Assembly: GCA_937859595.1 (NCBI GenBank)
Contig: CALMAH010000011.1
Coordinates: 162,953-226,952, forward strand
Direction of reading: 5' to 3'
Origin: an uncultured Acidobacteriota bacterium
GTDB taxonomy: Bacteria; Acidobacteriota; Blastocatellia; Pyrinomonadales; Pyrinomonadaceae
DNA: 64,000 bases
A model generated the notes under the pieces. That model saw only the letters and a program-made list of their open reading frames with translations, was not told where the DNA came from and did not search any database. Below, one piece after another: positions 27,615 to 35,285 of the stretch. The stretch's first letter is position 1, and the number at the start of each line of letters is the position of its first letter. Both the position numbers and the translations under genes were made by a program.

Positions 27615-27995
27615 TCAGGATGCGGTTTCTTTCGCGTCGCCTTTCCTTAGCCGGATTATCAGGAGTCCGTTCTCGAACATATGATCGAGCTGGACACCTT
27701 CGATGGACGCCGGGAACTTGAGCGTTTTCTCAAATCGGCTGTAGGTGATCTCCATCTGATGATACGACGCTCCGGCCGCACATGACCGGTCCTTGCGACA
27801 GCCCGCGATGTAGAGCACATTCCCCTGCACCTCTATTTCCACGTCCTCCGCAGCGACCCCCGCCAACTCGACCTTTACCACCCAGCCCTCAGCCGTCTGA
27901 TAAACATCCGCCGCCGGAAACCACAAACGCCCCGAGGGCTTGGCACCCTTTGAGGAACCCAGAAACTGAAAATGACGGTTAAAAGCCTTTGCCAT
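27615..27995 (-). CDS. Small heat-shock protein (Hsp20/alpha-crystallin) with shared 24-residue leader
   Basis: This 126-residue holdase chaperone contains an alpha-crystallin domain from about residue 26 to 120: AADVYQTAEGWVVKVELAGV, YSRFEKTLKFPASIEG and GLLIIRLRKG, the usual last strand. The first 24 residues (beginning MAKAFNRHFQF, ending KGAKPSGRL) are identical to the starts of the two VWA genes upstream, and the match stops exactly at residue 25. No Shine-Dalgarno sequence precedes the ATG. It lies 18 bases after one of those genes and 39 bases before lon. The alpha-crystallin identity is secure. Whether the leader serves the chaperone itself is unknown, since sHsp N-termini are normally variable. 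Confidence 0.92.
   Translation of the reverse strand: MAKAFNRHFQFLGSSKGAKPSGRLWFPAADVYQTAEGWVVKVELAGVAAEDVEIEVQGNVLYIAGCRKDRSCAAGASYHQMEITYSRFEKTLKFPASIEGVQLDHMFENGLLIIRLRKGDAKETAS
27924..27995 (-). repeat. Start-codon-anchored 72-bp leader module, copy 1 (Hsp20)
   Basis: The 72 bases form codons 1-24 of the small heat-shock gene. Compared with the two other copies, differences occur only at the third positions of codons 4, 12, 13, 21, 22 and 23, and all are synonymous. Upstream of the ATG and downstream of codon 24 the three sites share nothing. Confidence 0.9.
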
Positions 27996-28013
27996 GATTA
28001 TGTCAAATTGAAA

Positions 28014-29027
28014 TCATTTTCGAGTACCCGCAGAATAAAACCCCTTACGTGACCTGATCTGCGCACCCCTCAATGTGCTTTCCCGTTCTGCACCAAGGGT
28101 TCTCACGCTAAGGTCCAACCATCGACCACCGGCCTCTGGCTGATTGATCGTTATTAGGTACTGATTATCCAATTCCTCTGCAAAGGACCGAAGTCCGAGG
28201 ATTACCTCGGACAATGACCTTGGGAAATGGGAACGCCCGCCTGTGATAGAGGTCAGAGCCTCGAGCTTCTGCTGACCGTCGAGACCTTGTTTAGCGTCTA
28301 CGTCCTGCCGGTCGAAAAGTGAGATCGAGAAGACGGTAACGTCTGACCTCCTTGCTGCCTCAATGAGCTGCCGAAAACTCATCTTCGACGAAGAATCGAT
28401 CGGCCTTCCAACATAAACAAGTACTTTCCTTCTGCGATTGGATTCGGCGAGTTTTTCAATCGACGCATTTATAGAATCATAGACTCGCCTTCTTCCCTTC
28501 GTAGGAACCGACTCCATTGACATTACTACCTCGTCATACCTTTTAACGTCGGTCGTCCAGTCAATTAAAAGATCCGAAGAATCAAAATACGATTTCACAA
28601 AGTAGTCTTTCTCCGAACCAACTGCGTTCAGAAACCCATCGATCGTGGAGAAAATTCCTCCTCCCGCCCATTTGTACGACCATTGTGAACGTTCGACCAA
28701 GATACCAAGACTCAAAGGCTCAAACCCATCGGTGAAAGACAGTATTTCCCAGGGTGCCTTACCGACCAAAACCTGAAAATTGTCCACTCCTAGACCCGAA
28801 ATCGGTTTCCGTTGTGAGGAAAGAACAGAAAACGGGATTGCGATTTCTACACTTTCCGAGCCAGACTCCTGGGCTCGGGTCGATAACTCCCCAGCAGAGG
28901 CAAGAATGAAAAGAAAAGCGAGAATCGGTAACGTTGCTGGCCTCGTGGCGACCAACAATCGGCCAGAGGGCTTGGCACCCTTTGAGGAACCAAGAAACTG
29001 AAAATGACGGTTAAATGCCTTTGCCAT
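28014..29027 (-). CDS. VWA-related secreted protein with shared leader, degenerate MIDAS
   Basis: This 337-residue protein belongs to the acidobacterial VWFA-related type. After the shared 24-residue leader comes a hydrophobic signal-like segment (TLPILAFLFILASAGEL, about residues 32-48), then a beta-sandwich IPFSVLSSQRKPISGLGVDNF and a VWA domain. The metal-binding DxSxS is replaced by VERSQWS, so cation binding is doubtful. Other VWA landmarks remain (VYDSINASIEKL, VLVYVGRPIDSS), and the end DNQYLITINQ...RKGFYS is the family hallmark. It lies 13 bases after a related VWA gene and 18 before Hsp20. Location in the periplasm or at the surface is inferred. The role is unknown. Confidence 0.85.
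   Translation of the reverse strand: MAKAFNRHFQFLGSSKGAKPSGRLLVATRPATLPILAFLFILASAGELSTRAQESGSESVEIAIPFSVLSSQRKPISGLGVDNFQVLVGKAPWEILSFTDGFEPLSLGILVERSQWSYKWAGGGIFSTIDGFLNAVGSEKDYFVKSYFDSSDLLIDWTTDVKRYDEVVMSMESVPTKGRRRVYDSINASIEKLAESNRRRKVLVYVGRPIDSSSKMSFRQLIEAARRSDVTVFSISLFDRQDVDAKQGLDGQQKLEALTSITGGRSHFPRSLSEVILGLRSFAEELDNQYLITINQPEAGGRWLDLSVRTLGAERESTLRGAQIRSRKGFYSAGTRK
28956..29027 (-). repeat. Start-codon-anchored 72-bp leader module, copy 2 (VWA)
   Basis: Codons 1-24 of the second VWA gene. It encodes the same 24 residues as the other two copies, with synonymous changes only (for example GCA, CTT, TCT, GGC, CGA at codons 4, 12, 21, 22 and 23). Here the leader sits in front of a signal-like hydrophobic segment. 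Confidence 0.9.
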
Positions 29028-29040
29028 AAATGCCAGCCAG

Positions 29041-30069
29041 CTATTTCTGATCAGTTAGGAGCGAAAAATGTTTTCTGTAGTCTAATAAAGGTCTGCCCAG
29101 CTCTTTTCGCTGTTCGCTCGTGAGCTCAAGCCTTACCTCGATCCGGCTACGCTTTCTGTTGTGGTCGGCCGGCTCTAATTCAAAAGATATACGATATTGT
29201 GAATCTATCCATTTGGATATGCGTGCCATCACTTCAGCCAATTCTGCTCGGCTATTCGGCCAGAACCGCCGCCCACCGGCACGATCGGTCACATCGTCCA
29301 TTCTACTGGGAAGGTAAACACGGCCACCGAGCCTGCTTTCTGCCACTTCGATAGATACCGAAAACACACCCACCTGGTACTGCTCGAGCAGTTCATCGGC
29401 TCTGGCTTTTGAGCGGCCCGAGGATAGGTGATCCCTCGTGTCACTCATAAGGATGATCACCTTCTTTCGATATTGAGACCTGGCTAAATGTTCCACAGCG
29501 GTATTTATCGCATCATAAAGCCGTGTTCCACGCACTCCCGAGGGCTTCGCGAAGGGGCCATCCTCAGACAGTGCCGAGACGAGGGCCGCAGAACTGTCGA
29601 ACTCCATTATCAGTTCAGGATTCTCGCTGAACGACAATAACATGTACTCGTCTTCATCCTGACGATGCCGAAGAAACTCGATCACAGCGTGCCGATACAA
29701 ATTGACCGGAACCAACTGAGAATCGAACGGGGTAGAAAACGATGAACTGGAGACGTCGATCAAGACGGCGAAACTAACCGGTTCAGCAGTCATTGAAATC
29801 TGCTTGATCTCTCGCTGCTTTCCATTTACAAAAAGCCGAAATTCAGAACCGGAAAGTTCATCCAGAAATTTCCCTTGGCTGTTCCGCACGGCAACATCGA
29901 CGTAGGCAATTGTCTGAGATCTTGTCGTCACGGCCGCAAACACAAATACGATCAGCAGAAGCCATGGTGCGGTTCTTGCCGTTTCATTCGAGAATCGCAA
30001 ACGACCCGAGGGCTTGGCACCCTTTGAGGAGCCAAGAAACTGAAAATGACGGTTAAAAGCCTTTGCCAT
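29041..30069 (-). CDS. VWA-related secreted protein with shared leader, intact MIDAS
   Basis: This 342-residue protein is of the acidobacterial VWFA-related type. The shared 24-residue leader is followed by a signal-like segment (APWLLLIVFVFAAVTTRSQ, about residues 34-52), a beta-rich start (VDVAVRNSQGKFLDELSG) and a VWA domain. The metal site is intact: LIDVSSSSF (DxSxS), the Thr in VRGTRLYDAINTA and the Asp in IILMSDTRDHL. It ends in DSQYRISFELEP and LLDYRKHFSLL. It is 12 bases downstream of the CBS gene and 13 bases upstream of its VWA sister, apparently one transcript. No Shine-Dalgarno sequence precedes its ATG. Partner and role are unknown. Confidence 0.88.
   Translation of the reverse strand: MAKAFNRHFQFLGSSKGAKPSGRLRFSNETARTAPWLLLIVFVFAAVTTRSQTIAYVDVAVRNSQGKFLDELSGSEFRLFVNGKQREIKQISMTAEPVSFAVLIDVSSSSFSTPFDSQLVPVNLYRHAVIEFLRHRQDEDEYMLLSFSENPELIMEFDSSAALVSALSEDGPFAKPSGVRGTRLYDAINTAVEHLARSQYRKKVIILMSDTRDHLSSGRSKARADELLEQYQVGVFSVSIEVAESRLGGRVYLPSRMDDVTDRAGGRRFWPNSRAELAEVMARISKWIDSQYRISFELEPADHNRKRSRIEVRLELTSEQRKELGRPLLDYRKHFSLLTDQK
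29998..30069 (-). repeat. Start-codon-anchored 72-bp leader module, copy 3 (VWA)
   Basis: Codons 1-24 of the first VWA gene of the run. It gives the same peptide as copies 1 and 2, with GGC at codon 13 and GGT at codon 22 as private synonymous changes. Confidence 0.9.
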
Positions 30070-30081
30070 CTGAAATTGTTG

Positions 30082-30543
30082 TTATTTCTTGCTCCAAAAA
30101 GCCGAGCCGCTTGAAATTTCTTCCAGTGTTTCGGCGATCTCGCGTTCGTCTTCCATTTCGAGGGCGATATCTGCCATGGCGATGATTCCCGCGAGCGAGC
30201 CGTCCGGGTTTACTACCGGTATGCGGCGGACCTGTTTTTCGCCCATCAGGCGGATCGCCTCAAACGCAAAATCGTCGGGCCCGACAGAAAATATCTCTGT
30301 TGTCATTGCCTCGGAGACGGGAGTTTCCGGCCCTTTGCCTTCGGCAACAGCACGAATAACGATATCGCGGTCCGTTACGATGCCGACCAGCTTCTCGCCA
30401 TTTACCACCGGGACCGAGCCCATGTCGCCTTCGCGCATCATTGCGGCCACCTCGCGGAGCGTTGTGTTTGGTGTCGCGGTCTTGACCGAAGCGGTCATTA
30501 TCTCGCGGCAGCTCCTCCGAGCTTCTTTTGTGGCCTCTGTCAT
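30082..30543 (-). CDS. CBS-pair domain protein
   Basis: This 153-residue protein consists of two CBS motifs forming one Bateman module (about residues 17-75 and 82-140: IMTASVKTATPNTTLREVAAM, MGSVPVVNGEKLVGIVTDRD; VRRIPVVNPDGSLAGIIAMAD). These bind adenine nucleotides and act as an energy sensor. I start at ATG 30543, because AGGAG lies 7 nt upstream and the longer frame (to 30591) lacks a ribosome-binding site. It is the first gene of the run leading to the VWA genes, Hsp20 and Lon, 12 bases before the first VWA gene. It has no fused effector, so its partner is unknown. Confidence 0.92.
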   Translation of the reverse strand: MTEATKEARRSCREIMTASVKTATPNTTLREVAAMMREGDMGSVPVVNGEKLVGIVTDRDIVIRAVAEGKGPETPVSEAMTTEIFSVGPDDFAFEAIRLMGEKQVRRIPVVNPDGSLAGIIAMADIALEMEDEREIAETLEEISSGSAFWSKK

Positions 30544-30684
30544 TTTCTCGCTCCTTTCCCTTATTTTGTTGCAGATGCGGCGATAAAGCAAGGAAAAGCT
30601 TTTTTCCGCCCCCAGCGTGAATCTCTTTTCCCGCTGGGTTAAAATAGGGGTTTGCGGCCTGTGGCCAATTGCAGATAACGCTCG

Positions 30685-31032
30685 ATGGGAAAAGAACGCA
30701 TCAACAAACGAAAGCCGAAAAGCGAAGGAAAGACCGTTACCGTCGGCCGTGCGGAGGCGGTGCCGCCGGGACGCGGGGCGACGGTAAAATTAAAGGATGG
30801 GAGCGAGGTGGCTCTTTACAATGTCGGCGGCAAGTTTTACGCAATCGAGAATTTCTGTCCGCACAAGGGCTATCCGCTCGCCGATTCGCGACTTTACGGA
30901 CCGGTGGTTGAATGCGACCTGCACGGCTGGCGATTCGACGTTCGCACGGGCGAGTGCTTTACAAAGTCCAGCTGCTCGCTCGAGCATTATGAGGTACGTA
31001 TCGAGGATGGCTGGATCAAGCTGACCGTTTAA
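30685..31032 (+). CDS. Rieske [2Fe-2S] ferredoxin
   Basis: This 115-residue soluble Rieske protein is an electron carrier of the ferredoxin/NirD-like type. The two cluster motifs are complete: CPHKGYPLADS (Cys and His, about residues 59-61) and CDLHGWRFD (Cys and His, about 78-81). A basic N-terminal segment (KERINKRKPKSEGK) precedes the domain. It has no Tat signal or transmembrane helix, so it is cytoplasmic. It stands alone, divergent from the CBS gene, with no oxygenase nearby, so the redox partner is unknown. Confidence 0.92.
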   Translation: MGKERINKRKPKSEGKTVTVGRAEAVPPGRGATVKLKDGSEVALYNVGGKFYAIENFCPHKGYPLADSRLYGPVVECDLHGWRFDVRTGECFTKSSCSLEHYEVRIEDGWIKLTV

Positions 31033-31260
31033 CGAACCGCCGGGCGGCATCCTCCGGTTCCCTGGCTAACAAACCTCGAACATACAAAGCATTATCCGGC
31101 GAAACGAAAAAGGGGAGGATGTCTGAATGATAAACTTATTTTGGGATCGCTTCGTGATCTCCGTGAATATCTTGGTGTCCATTGTGTTAGATAGAGTGTC
31201 TTAAACACAGAGGCAACAAAGACTTACACAAAGCTCACCTCGCTTTTCAAGACCGCTAAC

Positions 31261-31296
31261 AAAAAGGCGATGGGAGGTCGGTTCAGACCTCCCATC
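31261..31296 (-). terminator. Rho-independent terminator of the YbaY-domain protein gene
   Basis: An 11-bp perfect stem (31269-31279 with 31286-31296, GATGGGAGGTC and its complement) with a 6-nt loop is followed on the minus strand by a U5 run (A5 at 31261-31265). It lies about 30 bases after the stop of the gene at 31324. Confidence 0.85.
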
Positions 31297-31323
31297 TGCA
31301 ATTTGTGTCGCTAGTCCTGCTGG

Positions 31324-32934
31324 CTAGAGCCTCAGATTGACTTCCTGGTTGTCGAGAACCAGGTTGTTGCCGGTGACCGAATTCAGATTCCGCCCGCTGT
31401 AGCGGACCTCGATCTCGCCTGACGCATCGGCGTTTCCTGAGCTTTCCACCCGGATCCTCAGGATGTTCTGGTCAAAATAAACCAGCTTGCCGCTAAAGGT
31501 GATCCCGCCGAGAATGCGGTTTACCGTTACATCGGCTGTACCGTCTGTCCTTACGACCACGTTTCCCCGAAGTATCAGCTCGCTGCTTCGCGTGCCGATC
31601 TGAAGCGAACCGGTGCCGAATTTTGAGAGATTCAGTTCCTGTCCCGTTATCACGGCGGGCTCGTCGCGAGCCGCAACAAGAACGAGTTCGATATTTCCCT
31701 GCTGCCCGGTCCTAAGATCGACAGCACGTCCCGTTTCGGTGCGGAACCGAAGTGTTCCTTCGCTGCGGATCTCGGCCTGCACCTCGTAACTGCGCTGCCG
31801 GTTGATGTCCCTCGTTTCGTAGCGGAGTTCGAACGGGATCGGCACCTGACGGTTTCCGGTGGAAAATGTGTTCTCTGCCAACGCGATACCGGAACCGCCG
31901 GATTCTATCAGGCGGACGGTCACTTCAGAATTCGCAGGCAGGGCGATCCGCTGGAGGTAGCTGACCGTACCGCGAATGACCGCCGAACCCATGTTCGGCC
32001 CGCGGCCGCCGCCAACCTGCACCAATACGATGTCAACGTTCCGCGGGTTACCTTGGGTGATCACCGGGTGGCTGGTATCTGTAGTAAACAAGAGGCGTTG
32101 TCCGTCGGTTATCTCAGCCCGTATTACGTAGGTATTCCGTTCCTGTATCCTGTTGCGGTCATAGGCGAAACCGAAGTTGAAAGGTACTTGTTGTCCTGCG
32201 GTCTCAATCCGCTCCTCTGCGATGGTCACCGCCGGAGCATCTGCCCGAGAAACGTCGAGCAGCCTTACGGCAAGGACCGCTGTCGGCGGGAGGGCCATCC
32301 GCTGTCGATAGGTCACCGTTCCGGCGACCACATTGTCCTGGGTCACGATGGTACCCAGCTGGTCGCATACCGCCCTTGTGTCGACATCCTCAGCCCTGAC
32401 CAAAGGACGCGTCCCAAGGGTGATCTCGTATGTCACCGTGCTCGTTCTTGAAGGACAGCAAAGTGCGTCGTCATCCGAATATCGCGAAAACTCCACCATC
32501 AGGTCTTCGGGCGTGTACATGCTGATCCGGCTCAAAGACCCGTCCGCCCGCGCTCCGGATACGACCGGTGCGAGAGTGCCCGCAAAGCGGTTGCCGACAA
32601 AAACAAACCCGTTATATTGATTTGGCCGGCACATTCCGTCCACGCTTGCCATCGCGGTCATTATGGAGATCGTCCCGTAAGAATATACGGGACCGTAAAG
32701 GAACCAGCCCGCACGGGTCAAAGCACGGTCGTTCAGACTTTCGGCCGCCCGTATCGTTGAGCGGCACATCTGCGAATTAGGCGACGACCCCTCAGCTCGA
32801 GGTGCGGTCGGGACGACCCCGTTACCCGTGTTCCAGTTCCTGTCCATCGGCCGGTCGAGCCACGAGCTCTGCCCGGCGGCAGCCGAAACAAGTACGAAAA
32901 CACTTAAAAAAATTAATGCAAATAAATTCTTCAT
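31324..32934 (-). CDS. Secreted protein with two YbaY-like domains
   Basis: This 536-residue exported protein has a signal peptide (FALIFLSVFVLVSAAAGQ). An N-terminal region of about 170 residues (SYGTISIMTAMASVDG, CCPSRTSTVTYEIT) is of unknown type. Two YbaY/YscW-type beta domains follow (about 190-300 and 310-420), each opening with VxGTVxYxQRxALP (VAGTVTYRQRMALPPTAV and IRGTVSYLQRIALPANSE) and ending in an NVDIVLV/NIELVLV strand. A last beta-rich domain (EIEVRYSGRNLNSVTGNN) ends the protein. YbaY proteins are outer-membrane-linked lipoproteins; this one lacks a lipobox. The duplication within one chain is notable. It has its own terminator. Confidence 0.85.
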   Translation of the reverse strand: MKNLFALIFLSVFVLVSAAAGQSSWLDRPMDRNWNTGNGVVPTAPRAEGSSPNSQMCRSTIRAAESLNDRALTRAGWFLYGPVYSYGTISIMTAMASVDGMCRPNQYNGFVFVGNRFAGTLAPVVSGARADGSLSRISMYTPEDLMVEFSRYSDDDALCCPSRTSTVTYEITLGTRPLVRAEDVDTRAVCDQLGTIVTQDNVVAGTVTYRQRMALPPTAVLAVRLLDVSRADAPAVTIAEERIETAGQQVPFNFGFAYDRNRIQERNTYVIRAEITDGQRLLFTTDTSHPVITQGNPRNVDIVLVQVGGGRGPNMGSAVIRGTVSYLQRIALPANSEVTVRLIESGGSGIALAENTFSTGNRQVPIPFELRYETRDINRQRSYEVQAEIRSEGTLRFRTETGRAVDLRTGQQGNIELVLVAARDEPAVITGQELNLSKFGTGSLQIGTRSSELILRGNVVVRTDGTADVTVNRILGGITFSGKLVYFDQNILRIRVESSGNADASGEIEVRYSGRNLNSVTGNNLVLDNQEVNLRL

Positions 32935-33035
32935 ATCCTACCCCCGTTGAAATGATCGAGAATTCTGGAGCCGAAAAAATGAGTTTTAATTATGATACAC
33001 TTTCGGGCGACTTCAGGTGAATCGCAAGTTTGGAT

Positions 33036-33275
33036 TCAGCCCGGCCGGCCGTCCTCTCCGATAGCCTCTACCGGGCAAGCCGTCATAGCCTCGTTACAGA
33101 GTTCAAGCTCATCGGGGGTTTCAGGTTGTTTGAAGACGTAGGAATAGCCATTCTCGTCGTTGCGGGTGAAATTGGCAGGGGCGGTGTCGCGGCAGACGTC
33201 GCAGTCGATGCACATCTTGTCCACAAAAAACTTGCCCGGCACATTGTCGGGCAATCTGTCCTCGAGTTCTGCCAT
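33036..33275 (-). CDS. Ferredoxin (single 4Fe-4S cluster type)
   Basis: This 79-residue ferredoxin has the cluster motif CIDCDVC (about residues 22-28) and the final CP in AMTACPVEAIG (about 67), a one-cluster arrangement; the spacing after DVC (no fourth Cys in that segment) fits a 4Fe-4S or 3Fe-4S centre. A second Cys, in LELC, could form a disulfide or substitute. It lies 39 bases downstream of nadA on the same strand. The quinolinate synthase is itself a 4Fe-4S enzyme, so a link through electron supply or cluster maturation is plausible but unproven. Confidence 0.88.
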   Translation of the reverse strand: MAELEDRLPDNVPGKFFVDKMCIDCDVCRDTAPANFTRNDENGYSYVFKQPETPDELELCNEAMTACPVEAIGEDGRPG

Positions 33276-33314
33276 ATCAAGCTGCGAGCGGGGCTGGAAA
33301 AATGCCCGCGGGCA

Positions 33315-34433
33315 TCATGGGCCGGGCCTCTTCTCCGTCAGCGAGATCATCCGTTCCAGAGCGGCGTTCGCATAAGACTTCGTATCGTCATCCACCGTGA
33401 TCTCATTGACGACAACGCCTTCCGCCAGGTTCGCCATCGCCCAAGCCAGATTCTGCGGAGCGATCCGGTACATTGTGGCACACATGCACAGGTCGGGAGC
33501 GAGGAGATGTATCTCCTTGTCCGGAAAGCGGTCCGCGAGCCTGTTAACAAGATTTACCTCGGTGCCGATCGCCCATTTCGAACCCGGGGGGGCATTTTCT
33601 ACCGTCTTTATGATGAACGATGTAGAACCGTTGAGGTCGCTTTTCTGCACCACTTCATAAGTGCATTCCGGATGGACAAGCACCTGAACACCTGGCACTT
33701 CGTAACGGATCTTGTCCACATGCCAATCCTTGAACCGGCCATGGACCGAGCAATGGCCCCTCCAAAGTATCAGCTTGGCGTCGCGAAGCTCATCTGCCGT
33801 GTTCCCGCCAAGTTCTTTGTGCGGGTCCCAGACGACCATTTTCTCGAGCGGGATGCCGAATTTAGCACCGGTGTTGCGGCCAAGGTGCTGGTCCGGGAAA
33901 AAGAACATCTTGTCGTATTGCTTCAGGTAGATGTCAAAAAGCGGGATGGCGTTTGAGGAAGTGCACACCACGCCTTCGTTACGGCCGCAGAACGCCTTGA
34001 TCGCGGCGGATGAGTTCATATAGGTTATCGGAGCGACCCTCGAATCGAGCACACCGATCTCACCAAGCTGTTCCCACGCGTCTTCGACCTGGTCGATGGT
34101 CGCCATATCGGCCATCGAGCATCCTGCGCCCATATCGGGCAATATCACGCGCTGTGTCGGTTTACCCAGGATGTCGGCCGATTCGGCCATGAAATGGACA
34201 CCACAGAAAACGATATAGTCCGCATCCGTCTGCGAGGCCATTACCGAAAGTTGGTAGGAATCACCCGTAAGGTCGGCGTGGCGCACCACGTCGTCGCGCT
34301 GGTAATGATGGCCGAGAATTACGACACTGCTGCCCAGCGCCTCTTTCGCGGCTTCTATCTCTTCTGCCAATTCTGCCTCGGAAAGAACGAGAAGATCTTC
34401 GAGCTTTCTGACCTGTTCCGCTACCGCCAACAT
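33315..34433 (-). CDS. nadA: Quinolinate synthase
   Basis: This 372-residue 4Fe-4S enzyme condenses iminoaspartate with dihydroxyacetone phosphate to quinolinate in NAD synthesis. The conserved HHYQRDDV (about residues 40-47), IVFCGVHFMAESAD (cluster Cys, about 85), PDMGAGCSMADM, EGVVCTSSNA (cluster Cys) and HPEC, then PDLCMCATMY near the end, identify it. I start at ATG 34433 with GGAG 8 nt upstream; a longer frame to 34505 adds 24 residues without a ribosome-binding site. NadB and NadC are not in the window. A ferredoxin follows by 39 bases. Confidence 0.95.
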   Translation of the reverse strand: MLAVAEQVRKLEDLLVLSEAELAEEIEAAKEALGSSVVILGHHYQRDDVVRHADLTGDSYQLSVMASQTDADYIVFCGVHFMAESADILGKPTQRVILPDMGAGCSMADMATIDQVEDAWEQLGEIGVLDSRVAPITYMNSSAAIKAFCGRNEGVVCTSSNAIPLFDIYLKQYDKMFFFPDQHLGRNTGAKFGIPLEKMVVWDPHKELGGNTADELRDAKLILWRGHCSVHGRFKDWHVDKIRYEVPGVQVLVHPECTYEVVQKSDLNGSTSFIIKTVENAPPGSKWAIGTEVNLVNRLADRFPDKEIHLLAPDLCMCATMYRIAPQNLAWAMANLAEGVVVNEITVDDDTKSYANAALERMISLTEKRPGP

Positions 34434-34578
34434 CTTTTGCTCCGTTACTATCTTGAGTATCTCTGCCCTTAGCAAAATGATGTCACTTCGGGTGGCATTG
34501 CGCAAGCAATTCTGCCCAGGCCCGGTCGGGCGCCCGTCGTCCAGATCCGTCGGATCATCGTGCGTAAAGTTCTGCTGA

Positions 34579-35241
34579 TCAGGCCTGTTTGCTGTGCTTG
34601 ATAAAGGCGGCTTCGATCAGATAGACGTTCAATTCGCAGATGTCCTTTACGTAGTCACCTATGCGTTCGAGATGCTTTGCGACGAACAGCAGATGTGCGG
34701 CACTCGTCGTTGCGGAGGGGTTTTCGATCATCATCTCGAGCAGCTCGTTAAAAACGCGCTTGTAGCTGGCGTCTATCTCCTTGTCACGCTTGATTATCTC
34801 CCGCGAGGCCTGTGCATCCTCTGATGTGAAGGCATCAAGGGCGGCCCTCAGCATTTCTGCGGCGGTCTGGGCCATTATCGGAAAGTCTACATAGTTCTTT
34901 ATAGGCGGTTCGGTGTTTAGCACAAGAGCCGCGGCCGCGATACTACTTGAGTGGTCCGCGATGCGTTCCAGAATGGGCGTGATCTTGGCGACCGAGATCA
35001 CAAATCTAAGGTCGTGCGCCGCCGGCTGCTGAAGGGCGAGTATCTCGATGCTGAGCTGATCAATCTCAAGCTCCATCTGGTCGATGACCTTGTCGTCATC
35101 AAGAACTTTCTGCGCAAGATCGCTGTCGCGCTCCACCAGCGACTGCATTGCGCGATGCACCGCGGCCTCGGTCGCTCCGCCAAGAAGTAGTATCTTGTCT
35201 CGCAAAAGATCAAGCTGTTGATCTATGATTCTGTTTTCCAT
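34579..35241 (-). CDS. phoU: Phosphate-uptake regulator PhoU
   Basis: This 220-residue all-helical protein forms the negative regulator of the phosphate transport system and PhoR/PhoB signalling. It has two three-helix PhoU repeats (about residues 10-105 and 120-210), with the metal-binding EXXXD-type segments ERIADHSSSIA and ERIGDYVKDICELN. It lies 45 bases after pstB and completes a five-gene pst operon. It ends before nadA, which has its own start region. Identity is secure. Confidence 0.95.
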   Translation of the reverse strand: MENRIIDQQLDLLRDKILLLGGATEAAVHRAMQSLVERDSDLAQKVLDDDKVIDQMELEIDQLSIEILALQQPAAHDLRFVISVAKITPILERIADHSSSIAAAALVLNTEPPIKNYVDFPIMAQTAAEMLRAALDAFTSEDAQASREIIKRDKEIDASYKRVFNELLEMMIENPSATTSAAHLLFVAKHLERIGDYVKDICELNVYLIEAAFIKHSKQA

Positions 35242-35285
35242 TGCCTACAGTAGGTAATCCTTAAGTATAAGGCAGTTAAGCACTT

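Noticed and set aside
27924..30069. Integron attC sites explaining the shared leader
   Set aside because: The expected GTTRRRY and RYYYAAC core sites are not present in proper form, and the repeat begins at the start codon rather than between genes.
33030..33956. A 308-residue plus-strand frame opposite nadA and ferredoxin
   Set aside because: Both conserved genes lie on the other strand, and the frame has no signal or family features.
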